Shown here: positions 50,343-59,924 of the stretch, in pieces
How the letters are laid out: the number at the start of each line of letters is the position of its first letter
How positions within the stretch are numbered: the stretch's first letter is position 1
From: Sphingomonas pituitosa NBRC 102491
GTDB taxonomy: Bacteria; Pseudomonadota; Alphaproteobacteria; Sphingomonadales; Sphingomonadaceae
Reading direction: 5' to 3'
DNA length: 64,000 nucleotides
Assembly: GCF_001598435.1 (NCBI RefSeq)
Contig: NZ_BCYY01000012.1
Span: 62,001-126,000, forward strand
Program-made: the position numbers and the translations under genes
The notes under the pieces: generated by a model
Told to the model about the DNA's origin: nothing
The model's input: only the letters and a program-made list of their open reading frames with translations
Database searches by the model: none

Positions 50343-53097
50343 GCAGCTTCTCCCGGACCGCAGCTTCGGGCCGGAAGGCGAGGATGCGATCCCATACCGC
50401 CTGGATCGCGCTGGGCATGATCACCAGCAGGTCGCCCGGGCGGCCGAGCTGCAGCACCATGTCGACCGCGTCCATTTCGTCGACGATGCGATGCACCTTG
50501 TCCGGGCGCACCCCTGCCTGCATCGCGCCTTCGGACATCAGCCCGTTGGTTTCGCCCCGCGGGCGGCCCCGGCCGTCGGGCGCTTCGCGGAACACGATCT
50601 CGTCGAAATAGGCCCCGGCGAGCTGGCCCATCTCGACGATGTCGCAGTCGCGCCGGTCGCCGGGGATGCTGACCATGCCGATCACCCGGTTGTAGCGCCC
50701 GCGCATCCGCTCGATCACCTGGCCCAGCGCGCGCAGGCCGGCGGGGTTGTGCGCATAATCGAGAATGCACCGCATGCCGTTTGCGTCATGGATGTTGAGG
50801 CGGCCCGGCGAATCCTCGAACGAGACGCTGAAGGCGTGAAGCCCCTCGCGGATTGCATCCAGCGGCACGCGCTGCGCCACGCACATCGCCACCGCGGCGA
50901 GCGCATTGGCGATGTTGAACTCGGCGATTCCGCCCAAGGTGGCGGGAATCTCGGCGGCGGGCATCAGCTCGATCCGTTCGCCGTTGCGGTGGACCACGAT
51001 GCAGCCGCCATAGCTGCCCGGTTCGCGCACCACCGCCATGCCGCCCTCGGCGATGTGGCGGCGAAGGTGATCCGAAAGATCGCCGCCGCCGCTGAGGGAG
51101 AACCAGAGGATCGTGCCACGGGCATGGCGGGCGATGCGGTGGCACATCGGATCGTCGGCGTTGAGCACCGAATGGCCGCGCCGCGCGACGCTTTCCACCA
51201 CCACGCCTTTCACCTGCGCCAGTTCCTCGATCGTATCGATGCCCTTGAGCCCGAGATGATCGGCGGTGACGTTGAGCACCGCGCCGACATCGGCACTGTC
51301 ATAGCCGAGCCCTTCGCGCAGGATACCGCCGCGCGCGGTCTCGAGTACGGCCACGTCTGCTGCCGGATTGCGCAGGACCGAGCGCGCGCTCTTGGGCCCG
51401 CTGGCATCCGCCTCGACCATCAGATGGCCGTTGAAATAGATGCCGCTGGTCGAGGTCATGCCCACATTCCTGCCGGCGTGGCAGAGGATGCGGGACACCA
51501 TCCGCGCCGTGGTCGACTTGCCGTTGGTGCCGGTGATCGCGAAGATCGGAATCCGGCTGCGGCTCCCGCGCGGGAACAGCATGTCGATCACGGGGGTCGC
51601 GACGTCGCGCGGGGTGCCGCTGGAGGGCTCCAGATGCATGCGGAAGCCCGGGGCGGCATTCACCTCGACGATGCCGCCGCCGGTCTGTCCCACCGGGCGG
51701 CGGATGTCGGGCGAAAGGAAGTCGATCCCGCACACGTCCAGCCCGACCACCGCCGCCGCCTGCTCGGCGATGGCGCGGTTGGCCGGGTGGATCACGTCGG
51801 TCCGGTCGACGGCCGTGCCGCCGGTGGAGAGGTTTGCGGTGTCGCGCAGGATCACCAGTTCGCCGGCCATTGGAACCGACCCAGGCGTGCGGCCGCTCTT
51901 TGCCAGCAGCGCCATCATCGCGTCGTCCAGGGCGATGCGGGTTAGGACCTTCTCGTGCCCCACGCCGCGGCGTGGATCCTGGTTGAGATCGTCGATCAGC
52001 TGGGCGATCGAATGGAAGCCGTCGCCGATCACCTGCGCGGGCACGCGCTCCGCCACCGCAACGACCTTGCCGTTCACGACGAGGATGCGGTGGTCGTTGC
52101 CGGGCACCTGCTGCTCGACGATCACCCGCCGGCCGTGCTGGGCGGCGAGCGCAAAGGCGGTGCGTAGCGCGTCCTCGTCGGCGATGCCGGTGGTGACGCC
52201 GCGGCCGTGATTGCCGTCGAGCGGCTTCACCACCACCGGCCAGCGCAGGCGCTTGGCTTCGGCCAGGGCTTCCTCGACCCGCCGGACCACCACGCCGCGC
52301 GGCACCGGCAGTCCGGCCTCGGCGAGCAGCTGCTTGGTCACCGCCTTGTTGCCGGCGATCTCGACCGCGATCTGCGCGGTGTCGCCGGTGATGCTGGCGC
52401 GGATGCGCTTCTGGCGGCTGCCGTAGCCGAACTGGATCAGGCTCTGCTCGTTCAGCCGCGTCACCGGGATGCCGCGCCGCTCCGCTGCCTCGACCAGCGC
52501 GCGCGTGGTAGGCCCGAGGGCATTGGCCTTGAGGAGCGCCTGGAGCGACGCGACGATCGCGCGCACGTCCTGCGGCGCATCGAGCGGGGCCACGCCGAGC
52601 AGTTGCAGCCCTTCCACCCTGCGCAGCGGTTCTGGCAGCAGATCGGCGACCAGCCGGATCGCGGCAAGGCCGGCGGCGAGACCGACCGCTTCGTCGCGAT
52701 AGGTATAGAGAATGTTGTACACGCCCGGCCGGTCCTTCACCGACCGGGTCTTGCCGCGGGTCACGCGCGCGCCGGCCAGCGTCTGCAGCTCCAGCGCGAC
52801 ATGCTCGATGATATGGCCTGCCCATGTGCCTTCGCGCAGCCGCTCGACGAAGCCGCCCGGGCGCTGGTAGCTGCACCCGTGCACGCCAAGACCGGGGAGC
52901 AGCGCGAGCAGCGCATCGGTGAAGCCGGGCAGCTTGTCGCTCGGCCTTTGCTCCAGATCGCGCAGGTCGATCTGGATGCGGATCATCGCTCGGGTGCTGT
53001 AAAGGTGCGGGCCGCGATAGACGCTGCGCTCCAGCACCCGCATTCCGTTCGCCGAAGCCGGACGCGCGAATTCGGCCGGCTGCACCAACGCTGTCAT
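50335..53097 (-). CDS. cphA: Cyanophycin synthetase CphA
   Basis: 920 aa, the usual length. N-terminal domain (RVLERSVYRGPHLYS, the classic start), ATP-grasp domain in the first half (RWPVVVKPLDGNHGRGVTTGI, GIDFLSPD, VEVNAAPGFRMHLEPSSG) that adds aspartate, and a Mur-ligase-like half with ITGTNGKSTTARMV at about 521-534 that adds arginine. Start at ATG 53097 is supported by GAGG nine bases upstream; ATG 53043 would give the shorter textbook N-terminus. First gene of the cphA-iaaA-cphB operon. Confidence 0.96.
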   Translation of the reverse strand: MTALVQPAEFARPASANGMRVLERSVYRGPHLYSTRAMIRIQIDLRDLEQRPSDKLPGFTDALLALLPGLGVHGCSYQRPGGFVERLREGTWAGHIIEHVALELQTLAGARVTRGKTRSVKDRPGVYNILYTYRDEAVGLAAGLAAIRLVADLLPEPLRRVEGLQLLGVAPLDAPQDVRAIVASLQALLKANALGPTTRALVEAAERRGIPVTRLNEQSLIQFGYGSRQKRIRASITGDTAQIAVEIAGNKAVTKQLLAEAGLPVPRGVVVRRVEEALAEAKRLRWPVVVKPLDGNHGRGVTTGIADEDALRTAFALAAQHGRRVIVEQQVPGNDHRILVVNGKVVAVAERVPAQVIGDGFHSIAQLIDDLNQDPRRGVGHEKVLTRIALDDAMMALLAKSGRTPGSVPMAGELVILRDTANLSTGGTAVDRTDVIHPANRAIAEQAAAVVGLDVCGIDFLSPDIRRPVGQTGGGIVEVNAAPGFRMHLEPSSGTPRDVATPVIDMLFPRGSRSRIPIFAITGTNGKSTTARMVSRILCHAGRNVGMTSTSGIYFNGHLMVEADASGPKSARSVLRNPAADVAVLETARGGILREGLGYDSADVGAVLNVTADHLGLKGIDTIEELAQVKGVVVESVARRGHSVLNADDPMCHRIARHARGTILWFSLSGGGDLSDHLRRHIAEGGMAVVREPGSYGGCIVVHRNGERIELMPAAEIPATLGGIAEFNIANALAAVAMCVAQRVPLDAIREGLHAFSVSFEDSPGRLNIHDANGMRCILDYAHNPAGLRALGQVIERMRGRYNRVIGMVSIPGDRRDCDIVEMGQLAGAYFDEIVFREAPDGRGRPRGETNGLMSEGAMQAGVRPDKVHRIVDEMDAVDMVLQLGRPGDLLVIMPSAIQAVWDRILAFRPEAAVREKLHA

Positions 53098-53210
53098 AGT
53101 TGACCTCAAGAAGGGGCGTCGAGAACCGTCGCCTGAGCCGCTCCAACGGCCCAGTTTTCCCAGCGTTCCCAGACTGATGCGGATCAACTATTTGAAATAA
53201 AACTGTCTTG

Positions 53211-54359
53211 TCAGGCCTTCAGGATCAGGCCCCTGCGGTCCATCCACCAGCCCACCGCCCAGCACAGCATCGTGTAGGCGAAGGCGCACAGGAGCGAGCC
53301 CAGCGGGCCGGGCGCGACCATCTGGAAGATGCCCACGCCGGCCGCATCGTAGACGCCGCCATGGTCGCCCATGGGGATCATGCCCAGCACGGTCACGAAC
53401 AGCTCGGAGAAGAGGTAGATCGCCAGCGGGTTGCGGCCGAGGATGGTGAAGAAGCGGGTGCCGCGCTTGAACCCGGCGACCTCGATCAGCCAGATCGCGC
53501 CGGCCAGCAGCACCAGGTCGATCCCGACGGTGAGCAGCACATAAGAGCTGGTCCACAGCTTCTTGGCGATCGGGAACCAGGGCGACCAGGCGAGCCCGGC
53601 CAGCACCAGCAGCACGCCGACCAGTGCCATGCGGCCGACGGTGCGGCGCAGGTCGCCGCCCTGCACGATGGCGAGCCCGGCCAGATAGCCGGCGATCACG
53701 TTGACGGTGGCGGGCAGGGTGCCGAGCAGCCCCTCGGGATCGAAGCCCGCATCCTTCTTGTAGAGATGCCCCGGGCCGAGCAGCCACAGATCGATCTGCG
53801 TGCCGATATTGGCGTATTTGTCGAACGCCAGGCCCGGCGGGCTGAAGGCGAGCAGGATCGTCCAATAGCCGAGCAGCATCGCGATGGCCGCGAGCAGCAG
53901 CTGGCGGGGCTTGAGCCAGCGGATCAGCAGCGCGGCCACCACATAGCAGAGCGCCAGCCGCTGCAGCACGCCCGGCACGCGGGTGAGCGCGAAGGGCTTG
54001 AGTTCCCACCCATTCGCGCCGTGCTCGATGAAGGGGAACCAGTACATCAGATAGCCGAGCACGAAGATGATCGCGCCGCGCTTGAACAGCCGGGCGAGGA
54101 AGGGCCCGGTCGGCACCGGCTTGCGGAAGGCGAAGCTCATCGCGTTGCCCATCGCGAACAGGAAGGTGGGGAACACCAGGTCCGCCAGGGTGAAGCCGAA
54201 CCATTTGGCGTGGACCAGCTGGGGGTAGGGCGCGGCGCCCGGGCCCGAGGTATTGACCAGGATCATCAGGAAGATCGTCGCGCCGCGAAACACGTCGAGC
54301 GCCAGAAAGCGCGGCTTGCCGGCGAGTGCTGCGGCGGTGTTGGCCTGGGTTTCGGTCAT
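53211..54359 (-). CDS. HGSNAT-like membrane acyltransferase (DUF5009/DUF1624)
   Basis: 382 aa. Multi-pass membrane protein whose start RFLALDVFRGATIFLMILVNTSGPGAAPYPQLVHAKWFGFTLADLVFPTFLFAMGNAM matches the family of heparan-alpha-glucosaminide N-acetyltransferase and its bacterial relatives. About eleven helices; GTRFFTILGRNPLAIYLFSEL near the end is also typical. The human enzyme moves acetyl groups from cytosolic acetyl-CoA across the membrane onto terminal glucosamine. It overlaps the upstream GH89 gene by ATGA, so a shared substrate is likely. Confidence 0.85.
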   Translation of the reverse strand: MTETQANTAAALAGKPRFLALDVFRGATIFLMILVNTSGPGAAPYPQLVHAKWFGFTLADLVFPTFLFAMGNAMSFAFRKPVPTGPFLARLFKRGAIIFVLGYLMYWFPFIEHGANGWELKPFALTRVPGVLQRLALCYVVAALLIRWLKPRQLLLAAIAMLLGYWTILLAFSPPGLAFDKYANIGTQIDLWLLGPGHLYKKDAGFDPEGLLGTLPATVNVIAGYLAGLAIVQGGDLRRTVGRMALVGVLLVLAGLAWSPWFPIAKKLWTSSYVLLTVGIDLVLLAGAIWLIEVAGFKRGTRFFTILGRNPLAIYLFSELFVTVLGMIPMGDHGGVYDAAGVGIFQMVAPGPLGSLLCAFAYTMLCWAVGWWMDRRGLILKA

Positions 54360-56713
54360 CGGGCGTCGCTTTCTGCGAGGAGCGTGCGGGCAAGCGTTAG
54401 CGGCGCGACAGGGCGCTGGCGGGGCCACATCTTCCCGTCCTTGAGCCATTGGGCCTGCCAGTCGCGGATCGATGCGGCGGTGGCCTTGGCGTCGAACGGC
54501 GTATGGGCGGCGGCGGCGGCGCGCTGGGCGGCGAGGAAGCGCTGCCAGCGCGGCCAGTAATAGCCGGCATAGAGACCCTGCCAAGCGCGCGAGGCATAGT
54601 CGGAAAGGTGCCCGGTGCCGCCCCACACGGTCACCACCGCCTTGGCCTGCTCGACGAACGCCGCCTTCTCGGCGGGCGTGTCGCCATAGGCGGCGGCGTT
54701 GGTGAGCCAGCTGCCCAGCGTTTCCTGCTGGTTGCCGGCGAGCGCGTCGATGCCCTTGGCGAGCTTCTCCGCGGCGGCAGTCGCGTGGTCGCCGGTGGCG
54801 AGATCGCCGGCCTTGTAGGCGGCCACCGCAGTCTTCAGCCGGTCGTCCAGCCGCACGCTGGCATAATGGCGGACCAGATCGACCACGTCATAGGTGTAGA
54901 GCGGCTCGCCGCTGTGCTGGCCGGCCTGGGCTAGCAGCGCTTCGATCCCGGCCCGCAGCGCGACGGGATCGCCGGGGGCGGCGGGATAGTCCGCGCCGTC
55001 GAGGGTTGGCATCTTGAACAGCAGATAGGCGCCGGCCTGTTCGTGCCACCAGCGCGGCGTCCAGTAGCGGGTGGTGTAGGCACCCTGGATGGCCTTGTCC
55101 CACGCCGCAACCAGCGCGGGCGAGGTCTTGCCGTAGCGTGCCCTGGTATAGTCGCCCAGCCAAGCGTCGAGCGGGCGGGCCGCGCCCTTGGCGTCGATCT
55201 CGCCCCAGGCGAGGTCGTACGCATAGGCATAGGCGATGCTGTTGCTGTGCAGCCCTTCCGGAAACAGCCCGAAGCCGCGCATCCGGCCATGGCCGGGGTT
55301 GGCGAGCGCGGCGGTCATGTCGCTGCGGTAGAAATTCAGGTCGCCATAGGCGGGATTGCTGCCGCCGTAATTGTGGACATAGCCGTATGCCCAGCTCTTG
55401 CCGTAGAACGCCTTGGTCGCGTTCCAGATGCCGGGATAGCGATCATTGCCGATGTCGAGCACCAGCATGCGTTCGTCGGGCACCTTCGAGAGGAAGGCGG
55501 CGATGGCATCTGACGTCCAGAACGCCTTGTCAGCGCCGAACAGCCAGCCCTGCATCACCCAGGTCGCGTTCGGCGCGGCGGCGGTGATCGAGCGGTAGAG
55601 CCGTTCGCCATAGGCCGCTAGCCGGGCGTCGCGGACTTCCTTGGGGAGGGTGGCGGCGCGGGTGGCGGCGGTGTTGGCGATGGCGTCGCCGTACGTCGCG
55701 GCGCGGGCGTCGCTGCCGTCCTCGGCGATCGGTGGCACCATCTCGTTGAAGGCGTCGGCGAGGTAATAGTCGCCCGGCCCGTAGGTCGCGGTGTAGAGCT
55801 GGAGGAAGCGGGCGGCGAGCTTGGCGAACAACGGATCCGAAGGGTCGAGCCAATAGGTGCCCGGGAAGCCCTCCCATTGCCGCATCTGGTAGATCCTGGC
55901 CTCCGGGTGCGCCTTGGCGAACGCTTCGGGGACGTAGCCTGAAAAGGCCGGCAGGATCGGCTTCATGCCGAGCGACCGCATCCGGGCGAGGATCTGGCGT
56001 TGCAGGACGCGCTTCTTCTCGATCCAGTTGGCCGAGAGCGGCGCGCGATAGCCGGCGATGTTGCCCATGCGCTGCCAGGGCAGGAAAGGCGCGGCGGAAA
56101 GGCCGGCGGCGATCTGGGTGTCGCTCATGCCCTGCTCGCGCCACAGCGCGCGCCAGACATGTTCCTGCCCTTCCATCGCCAGCGGCGTGTCGACGCCGTG
56201 CGTGGCCATCCAGTCGATCTCGCGCTCCCAGCGCCCCCAGTTCCACCAGGGGGTGGTGTAGCCATAGGTGCAGGTGTTGAGGTACGTCCGCAGCGAGAAG
56301 GGCGAGGCGACCACGCCGCTGTCATAGCCGTCGCGGATCACCAGCGGGCGGGTGCGGACGCCCTCCCAGGAAACGAACAGGCTGCCCTGCCGGCCCAGCG
56401 TGCGGGCGGCACCCCGGACCAGTGCTACGGGCGAGGAGCCTTCGATGCGCAACCGCCCGGCGGCGGTGCGGGCGTGGAATTGCGGGGTAGTGCCGGGCAC
56501 CAGCGCCAGGTCGATCTTGCGCGTATCGACCCCCAGGCGCGCCAGCACGGCGCGTGCGGCGGCGACATCGGATTGCGGTGCAGCGGCGATGGCAGGTGCT
56601 GCCGGGCGCGCGACGGCAGGAGCGCTGATCAAGAGGCCGGCCGCGACCGGGCCGAGAAAACGGAGACGGTGGGCGGCGAAATCGGCCAAGTCGGGAACTC
56701 CAATCAACGACAT
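54356..56713 (-). CDS. GH89 alpha-N-acetylglucosaminidase
   Basis: 785 aa. Bacterial NAGLU homologue. Characteristic stretches: CTYGYTTPWWNWGRWEREIDWMATHGVDTPLAMEGQEHVWRAL, FLPWQRMGNIAGYRAPL, FPGTYWLDPSDPLF, DYYLADAFNEMVPP and WVMQGWLF. It removes terminal alpha-linked GlcNAc. A signal-like hydrophobic N-terminus (FLGPVAAGLLISAPAVARPA) indicates export. The start is uncertain: ATG 56713 is used, ATG 56773 would add 20 residues. It overlaps the HGSNAT-like gene and follows the TonB receptor with a 96-bp repeat in between. Confidence 0.92.
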   Translation of the reverse strand: MSLIGVPDLADFAAHRLRFLGPVAAGLLISAPAVARPAAPAIAAAPQSDVAAARAVLARLGVDTRKIDLALVPGTTPQFHARTAAGRLRIEGSSPVALVRGAARTLGRQGSLFVSWEGVRTRPLVIRDGYDSGVVASPFSLRTYLNTCTYGYTTPWWNWGRWEREIDWMATHGVDTPLAMEGQEHVWRALWREQGMSDTQIAAGLSAAPFLPWQRMGNIAGYRAPLSANWIEKKRVLQRQILARMRSLGMKPILPAFSGYVPEAFAKAHPEARIYQMRQWEGFPGTYWLDPSDPLFAKLAARFLQLYTATYGPGDYYLADAFNEMVPPIAEDGSDARAATYGDAIANTAATRAATLPKEVRDARLAAYGERLYRSITAAAPNATWVMQGWLFGADKAFWTSDAIAAFLSKVPDERMLVLDIGNDRYPGIWNATKAFYGKSWAYGYVHNYGGSNPAYGDLNFYRSDMTAALANPGHGRMRGFGLFPEGLHSNSIAYAYAYDLAWGEIDAKGAARPLDAWLGDYTRARYGKTSPALVAAWDKAIQGAYTTRYWTPRWWHEQAGAYLLFKMPTLDGADYPAAPGDPVALRAGIEALLAQAGQHSGEPLYTYDVVDLVRHYASVRLDDRLKTAVAAYKAGDLATGDHATAAAEKLAKGIDALAGNQQETLGSWLTNAAAYGDTPAEKAAFVEQAKAVVTVWGGTGHLSDYASRAWQGLYAGYYWPRWQRFLAAQRAAAAAHTPFDAKATAASIRDWQAQWLKDGKMWPRQRPVAPLTLARTLLAESDAR

Positions 56714-56801
56714 GGGTGGTGGCGGCGCCGTCGACGCGGCCTCGCCCCCACCGGTTATTCCAGGCAGGCGCATCGAGAGACCAGCCGCCTCCCCTCCAGT
56801 C

Positions 56802-56897
56802 CGTCATTCCGGCGAAAGCCGGAATCCATTGGCCACTCGGTTATCGCTCCTGCTGCTGCCGAGCGGCGACTGGATCCCGGCTTTCGCCGGGATGACG
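56802..56897. repeat. 96-bp palindromic intergenic repeat, copy 2
   Basis: Begins CGTCATTCCGGCGAAAGCCG and ends GGGATGACG, with inner GGAATCCA/TGGATCCC arms. Same length and architecture as the copy at 43373 but with compensating stem changes (GCGAAAGC for GCGAAGGC), so the stem rather than the exact sequence is conserved. It lies between the TonB receptor and the GH89 gene. Confidence 0.85.
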
Positions 56898-56938
56898 GTG
56901 GAAGGGCGAGGGCTGTGCTTATCGACAAGCCTTGAAGC

Positions 56939-59647
56939 TTACATCTTCAGCGTGGCCGAAAGGTAGAAGCTGCGGCCGTAGAAGCTGCTCTCCTGCCACA
57001 CGGCGGGATCGCGGAAATAGGCCTGTTCGCGGCTGTTGTTGAGGTTGATCACCCCGGCCGCGAAGCTGAGCCAGCTGTTCGGCGAATAGCCGCCGCTCAG
57101 GTCGAACTGGGTGCGCCCCCGCACGACATGGCCTTCGCGGGCGAAGAAGCTGTCGGCGCTGTTCTGCTCATAGCTGCTGCGGTGGTTCACCGAGAGGCGG
57201 ACGTTGAAATGTCCGTTCTCCCAATAGGGCGAGACGTTCCACGTCACCTTCGACAGGTTGCGGATGGTGTAGCCCGTGCCGATCGCCACCTTCTGCGGAT
57301 AGACCCGCGTGAAGTTGGCGAGCAGGCCGAAGCCGTCGAGCGGCAGGATGCGATCGAACGACTGGTTCCAGCTGACCTCGAAGCCCTTCACCTTGATGGT
57401 GCTGGGATCGTTGAGCGTTTGGGTGATGTCGTAGATATTGCCGCGCGCATCGACGCAGTCGTTGCCTGCCGTGCTGAGCGCGGTGCCGTTGAACGACGTC
57501 GGGCAGATCAGGCGCGAGAAGGTGCCGTTCTTGATCCACTTGTAGAAGCCGTTCAGCGCGATCGTGCTCGACCGGGTGGGATACCATTCCACGCCCAGAT
57601 CGAGCTGGTTGGCGGTCAGCGGCTTGAGGCCGGCCTGGCCGAGATCCACCGTGATCGTGCTGGTGTTCGCCGGGAAGGTGTTGGGCGAGCTGCTGGTGGT
57701 CTGCGCCATGGACGTGCTCGAATCCATGATCGGGCGCACCAGCACCTTTGCCGCGGCGAAGCGCACCTGCACCGTGCGGGTCGGCTCCAGCACCAGGTTC
57801 AGGCTGGGCAGGACGTTGTCGTAGCTCTGCTCGATCGCATAGTCGCCGACCTTGCGCTGCACTTCGGTGTAGCCGTCGGTGCGCGGCGCGGTGATGTTGC
57901 CCTGCACTTTCTGCTTGGTGTGCTCGTAGCGGACGCCGAGATTGCCGCGCAGCGTCATGCCACCGATCTCGGTGCCGATGTCCGCCATCGCATAGGCCGA
58001 TGGCATGAAGCGATCGACGTGATAGCTGGCTTCCGGCGCGAAGATGTCCGGCACGGTGATGCCGGCTGCTGCCAGCGCCTTGTCGTACGCGCCGAGGTCC
58101 GGGCCGATCCAGGCGCCGGGGATACCCGAATCGCCGTTGAGGAAGCCACTGACGCCGTAATTGTTGGTCGCCATCGGCGGGAAGATCGGGCTGGAGGGGG
58201 CCGGCTGGTTGGCCAGCGCGATCATGTCGTGGCGGCTCACGTCGCGGCTGAAGATCTCGTGCCGGTACTTGGCGCCGACGCTGAACTTCGTGATCGGCCC
58301 GAGGCTGACTTCCTTGTACAGGTCCGCCTGGCCCGAGGTTTCGCTCGACGCCATCTTGCGGGTGGCGCCGTTCGGATATTCGTTCCGGGTGAGCGTCGAG
58401 GGCGTGTAGAGCGCGGTGCTCGAAAGATCGGTGCCGACGCTGTACTTCACCGAATCCGGGTTCGAGAAATCAATGGTCGCGGTGGGGATGTTCACCCCCA
58501 GGATCGCCGCGGCCTCGCGCTGATAGGTGCTGCCCTTGGTGTAGTTGAACACCGAACGCGCCGACCAGCCATTGTCGCCGGTCCACTTGCCCGACAGGGT
58601 ATAGCCCTGGCTGACGAGGTTGCGGTCCTCGTGCTGGCGGTTGTTCTCCATCGTGAAATTGGTCGCGGTCGCCTTGGTGGCGACGCCGTTCACGACGTTG
58701 CTCGCCGCGATCCGCGCGGTGTTGAACAGGAACACCTGCTGGTTCACGTCATAGTCGGTGATGTCCTTGGCGTAGATCGCGCTGGCGTCGATCTCGATCC
58801 GATCGCTCGGGCGCCACTGCAGGCCGCCGCTGCCCATCAGCCGCTCGGTATCGCGGTCGATGCGGCGATAGCGCGGGCGACGCGGGACATAGACGGTCGC
58901 GCCGGCGGTCGTCCCGGTGGCCCAGCGGTCCATCCAGAAATAGTCGGCGCGGTCCTTCAGCTTCTGGTAGCCGAGGTTGACGTAGACGCCGAGCTTGCCG
59001 TCGGCGAGCTGGTCGACATAGCTGCCGCTGATCTTCGGCGTGATCTTGCCGCCGGCATATTCGGAATTCTGGCCCTTCACCGACAGGACCAGCTGGCGGT
59101 CCTTATAGTCGAGCGGCATCGTGGTCTGGATGTTGACCGTGCCCGAAAGGCCGCCGGCATCCATGTCGGCCGTCGGCGACTTGACCACCTGGATCGCGTT
59201 GGCGAGTTCGGTCTGGATGATGTCGTAGCGGAAGCCGTCGGTGAAGTCGGCGCTCTTGAAGGTCTGGCCGTTCACCGTGGTCAGCGCATATTGCGGGCCG
59301 AGGCCGCGGATGCTGATCGTCGCGCCGCGCCCGTTGATGTTCGACATCTGCACGCCCGAGATGCGCTGGATCGCCTCGGTGATGTTCTCGCTGGGGAACT
59401 TGCCCAGATCCTCGGCCGAGATACCGTCGGTGACGCGCGTGTCCCGGCGCTTGGCGTCGATGGCGTTGTCGATCGATGCGCGGATGCCGTTGACGACGAT
59501 CTCGCCGTCTTCCTGGCTTGCGGCTGGGGTTTCGGTCTGCGCCTGCGCGGCAGTGGCCAGACCCAGCGCGGCCAGCCCGCCTGAGGCGAGGAGCATGCTT
59601 TTAGCAATCGTTCGCATCGGCACGCCAAGGCTGTGTAGTTTCGGCAT
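56939..59647 (-). CDS. TonB-dependent receptor (probably amino-sugar glycans)
   Basis: 902 aa. Signal peptide (SMLLASGGLAALGLATAAQA), then GEIVVNGIRASIDNAIDAKRRDTRVTDGISAEDLGKFPSENITEAIQRISGVQMSNINGRGATISIRGLGPQYALTTVNG, the plug typical of sphingomonad and Caulobacter glycan receptors. The barrel ends SFYLSATLKM; a terminal Met instead of an aromatic residue is slightly unusual. It precedes the GH89 and HGSNAT-like genes on the same strand, pointing to alpha-GlcNAc-containing glycans. Start at 59647. Confidence 0.93.
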   Translation of the reverse strand: MPKLHSLGVPMRTIAKSMLLASGGLAALGLATAAQAQTETPAASQEDGEIVVNGIRASIDNAIDAKRRDTRVTDGISAEDLGKFPSENITEAIQRISGVQMSNINGRGATISIRGLGPQYALTTVNGQTFKSADFTDGFRYDIIQTELANAIQVVKSPTADMDAGGLSGTVNIQTTMPLDYKDRQLVLSVKGQNSEYAGGKITPKISGSYVDQLADGKLGVYVNLGYQKLKDRADYFWMDRWATGTTAGATVYVPRRPRYRRIDRDTERLMGSGGLQWRPSDRIEIDASAIYAKDITDYDVNQQVFLFNTARIAASNVVNGVATKATATNFTMENNRQHEDRNLVSQGYTLSGKWTGDNGWSARSVFNYTKGSTYQREAAAILGVNIPTATIDFSNPDSVKYSVGTDLSSTALYTPSTLTRNEYPNGATRKMASSETSGQADLYKEVSLGPITKFSVGAKYRHEIFSRDVSRHDMIALANQPAPSSPIFPPMATNNYGVSGFLNGDSGIPGAWIGPDLGAYDKALAAAGITVPDIFAPEASYHVDRFMPSAYAMADIGTEIGGMTLRGNLGVRYEHTKQKVQGNITAPRTDGYTEVQRKVGDYAIEQSYDNVLPSLNLVLEPTRTVQVRFAAAKVLVRPIMDSSTSMAQTTSSSPNTFPANTSTITVDLGQAGLKPLTANQLDLGVEWYPTRSSTIALNGFYKWIKNGTFSRLICPTSFNGTALSTAGNDCVDARGNIYDITQTLNDPSTIKVKGFEVSWNQSFDRILPLDGFGLLANFTRVYPQKVAIGTGYTIRNLSKVTWNVSPYWENGHFNVRLSVNHRSSYEQNSADSFFAREGHVVRGRTQFDLSGGYSPNSWLSFAAGVINLNNSREQAYFRDPAVWQESSFYGRSFYLSATLKM

Positions 59648-59924
59648 TTTATACCCCCCAAGTGGTTGAACCCATTGTCCAATGCCGCGCCCGAGTCCTC
59701 CCGGGACATATTGTGTTCTGCTGGGTCGCGACAGGGGTATTGGTCGGTACCGGTCCTATTCTGTCAAGGCCAATTCAATACAAAAACAAATGGTGGTATT
59801 ACCTCTTTGCCTGACAGCGCCCCCTATGGCCATGGCAAGTGCTTGTTTTCAGGACGCGAAAACGAGTGTCGCCGAACCGCAACAGGTTCGGCGAAACCGC
59901 TCTGTGGCACTGAAGTGGGTAGGT
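59648..59924 (-). promoter_or_regulatory. Promoter/operator region of the TonB receptor
   Basis: This 277-bp gap contains two palindromic elements: GGTATTACC at 59795-59803 and GGTCGGTACCGGTCC at 59742-59756. Symmetric GGTA/TACC elements like these are common operators of LacI- or GntR-type sugar regulators; the regulator is not in the window. No gene was seen here. Confidence 0.35.

Noticed and set aside
57128..59584. 818-codon plus-strand frame opposite the second TonB receptor
   Set aside because: Antisense shadow with no recognisable domain.
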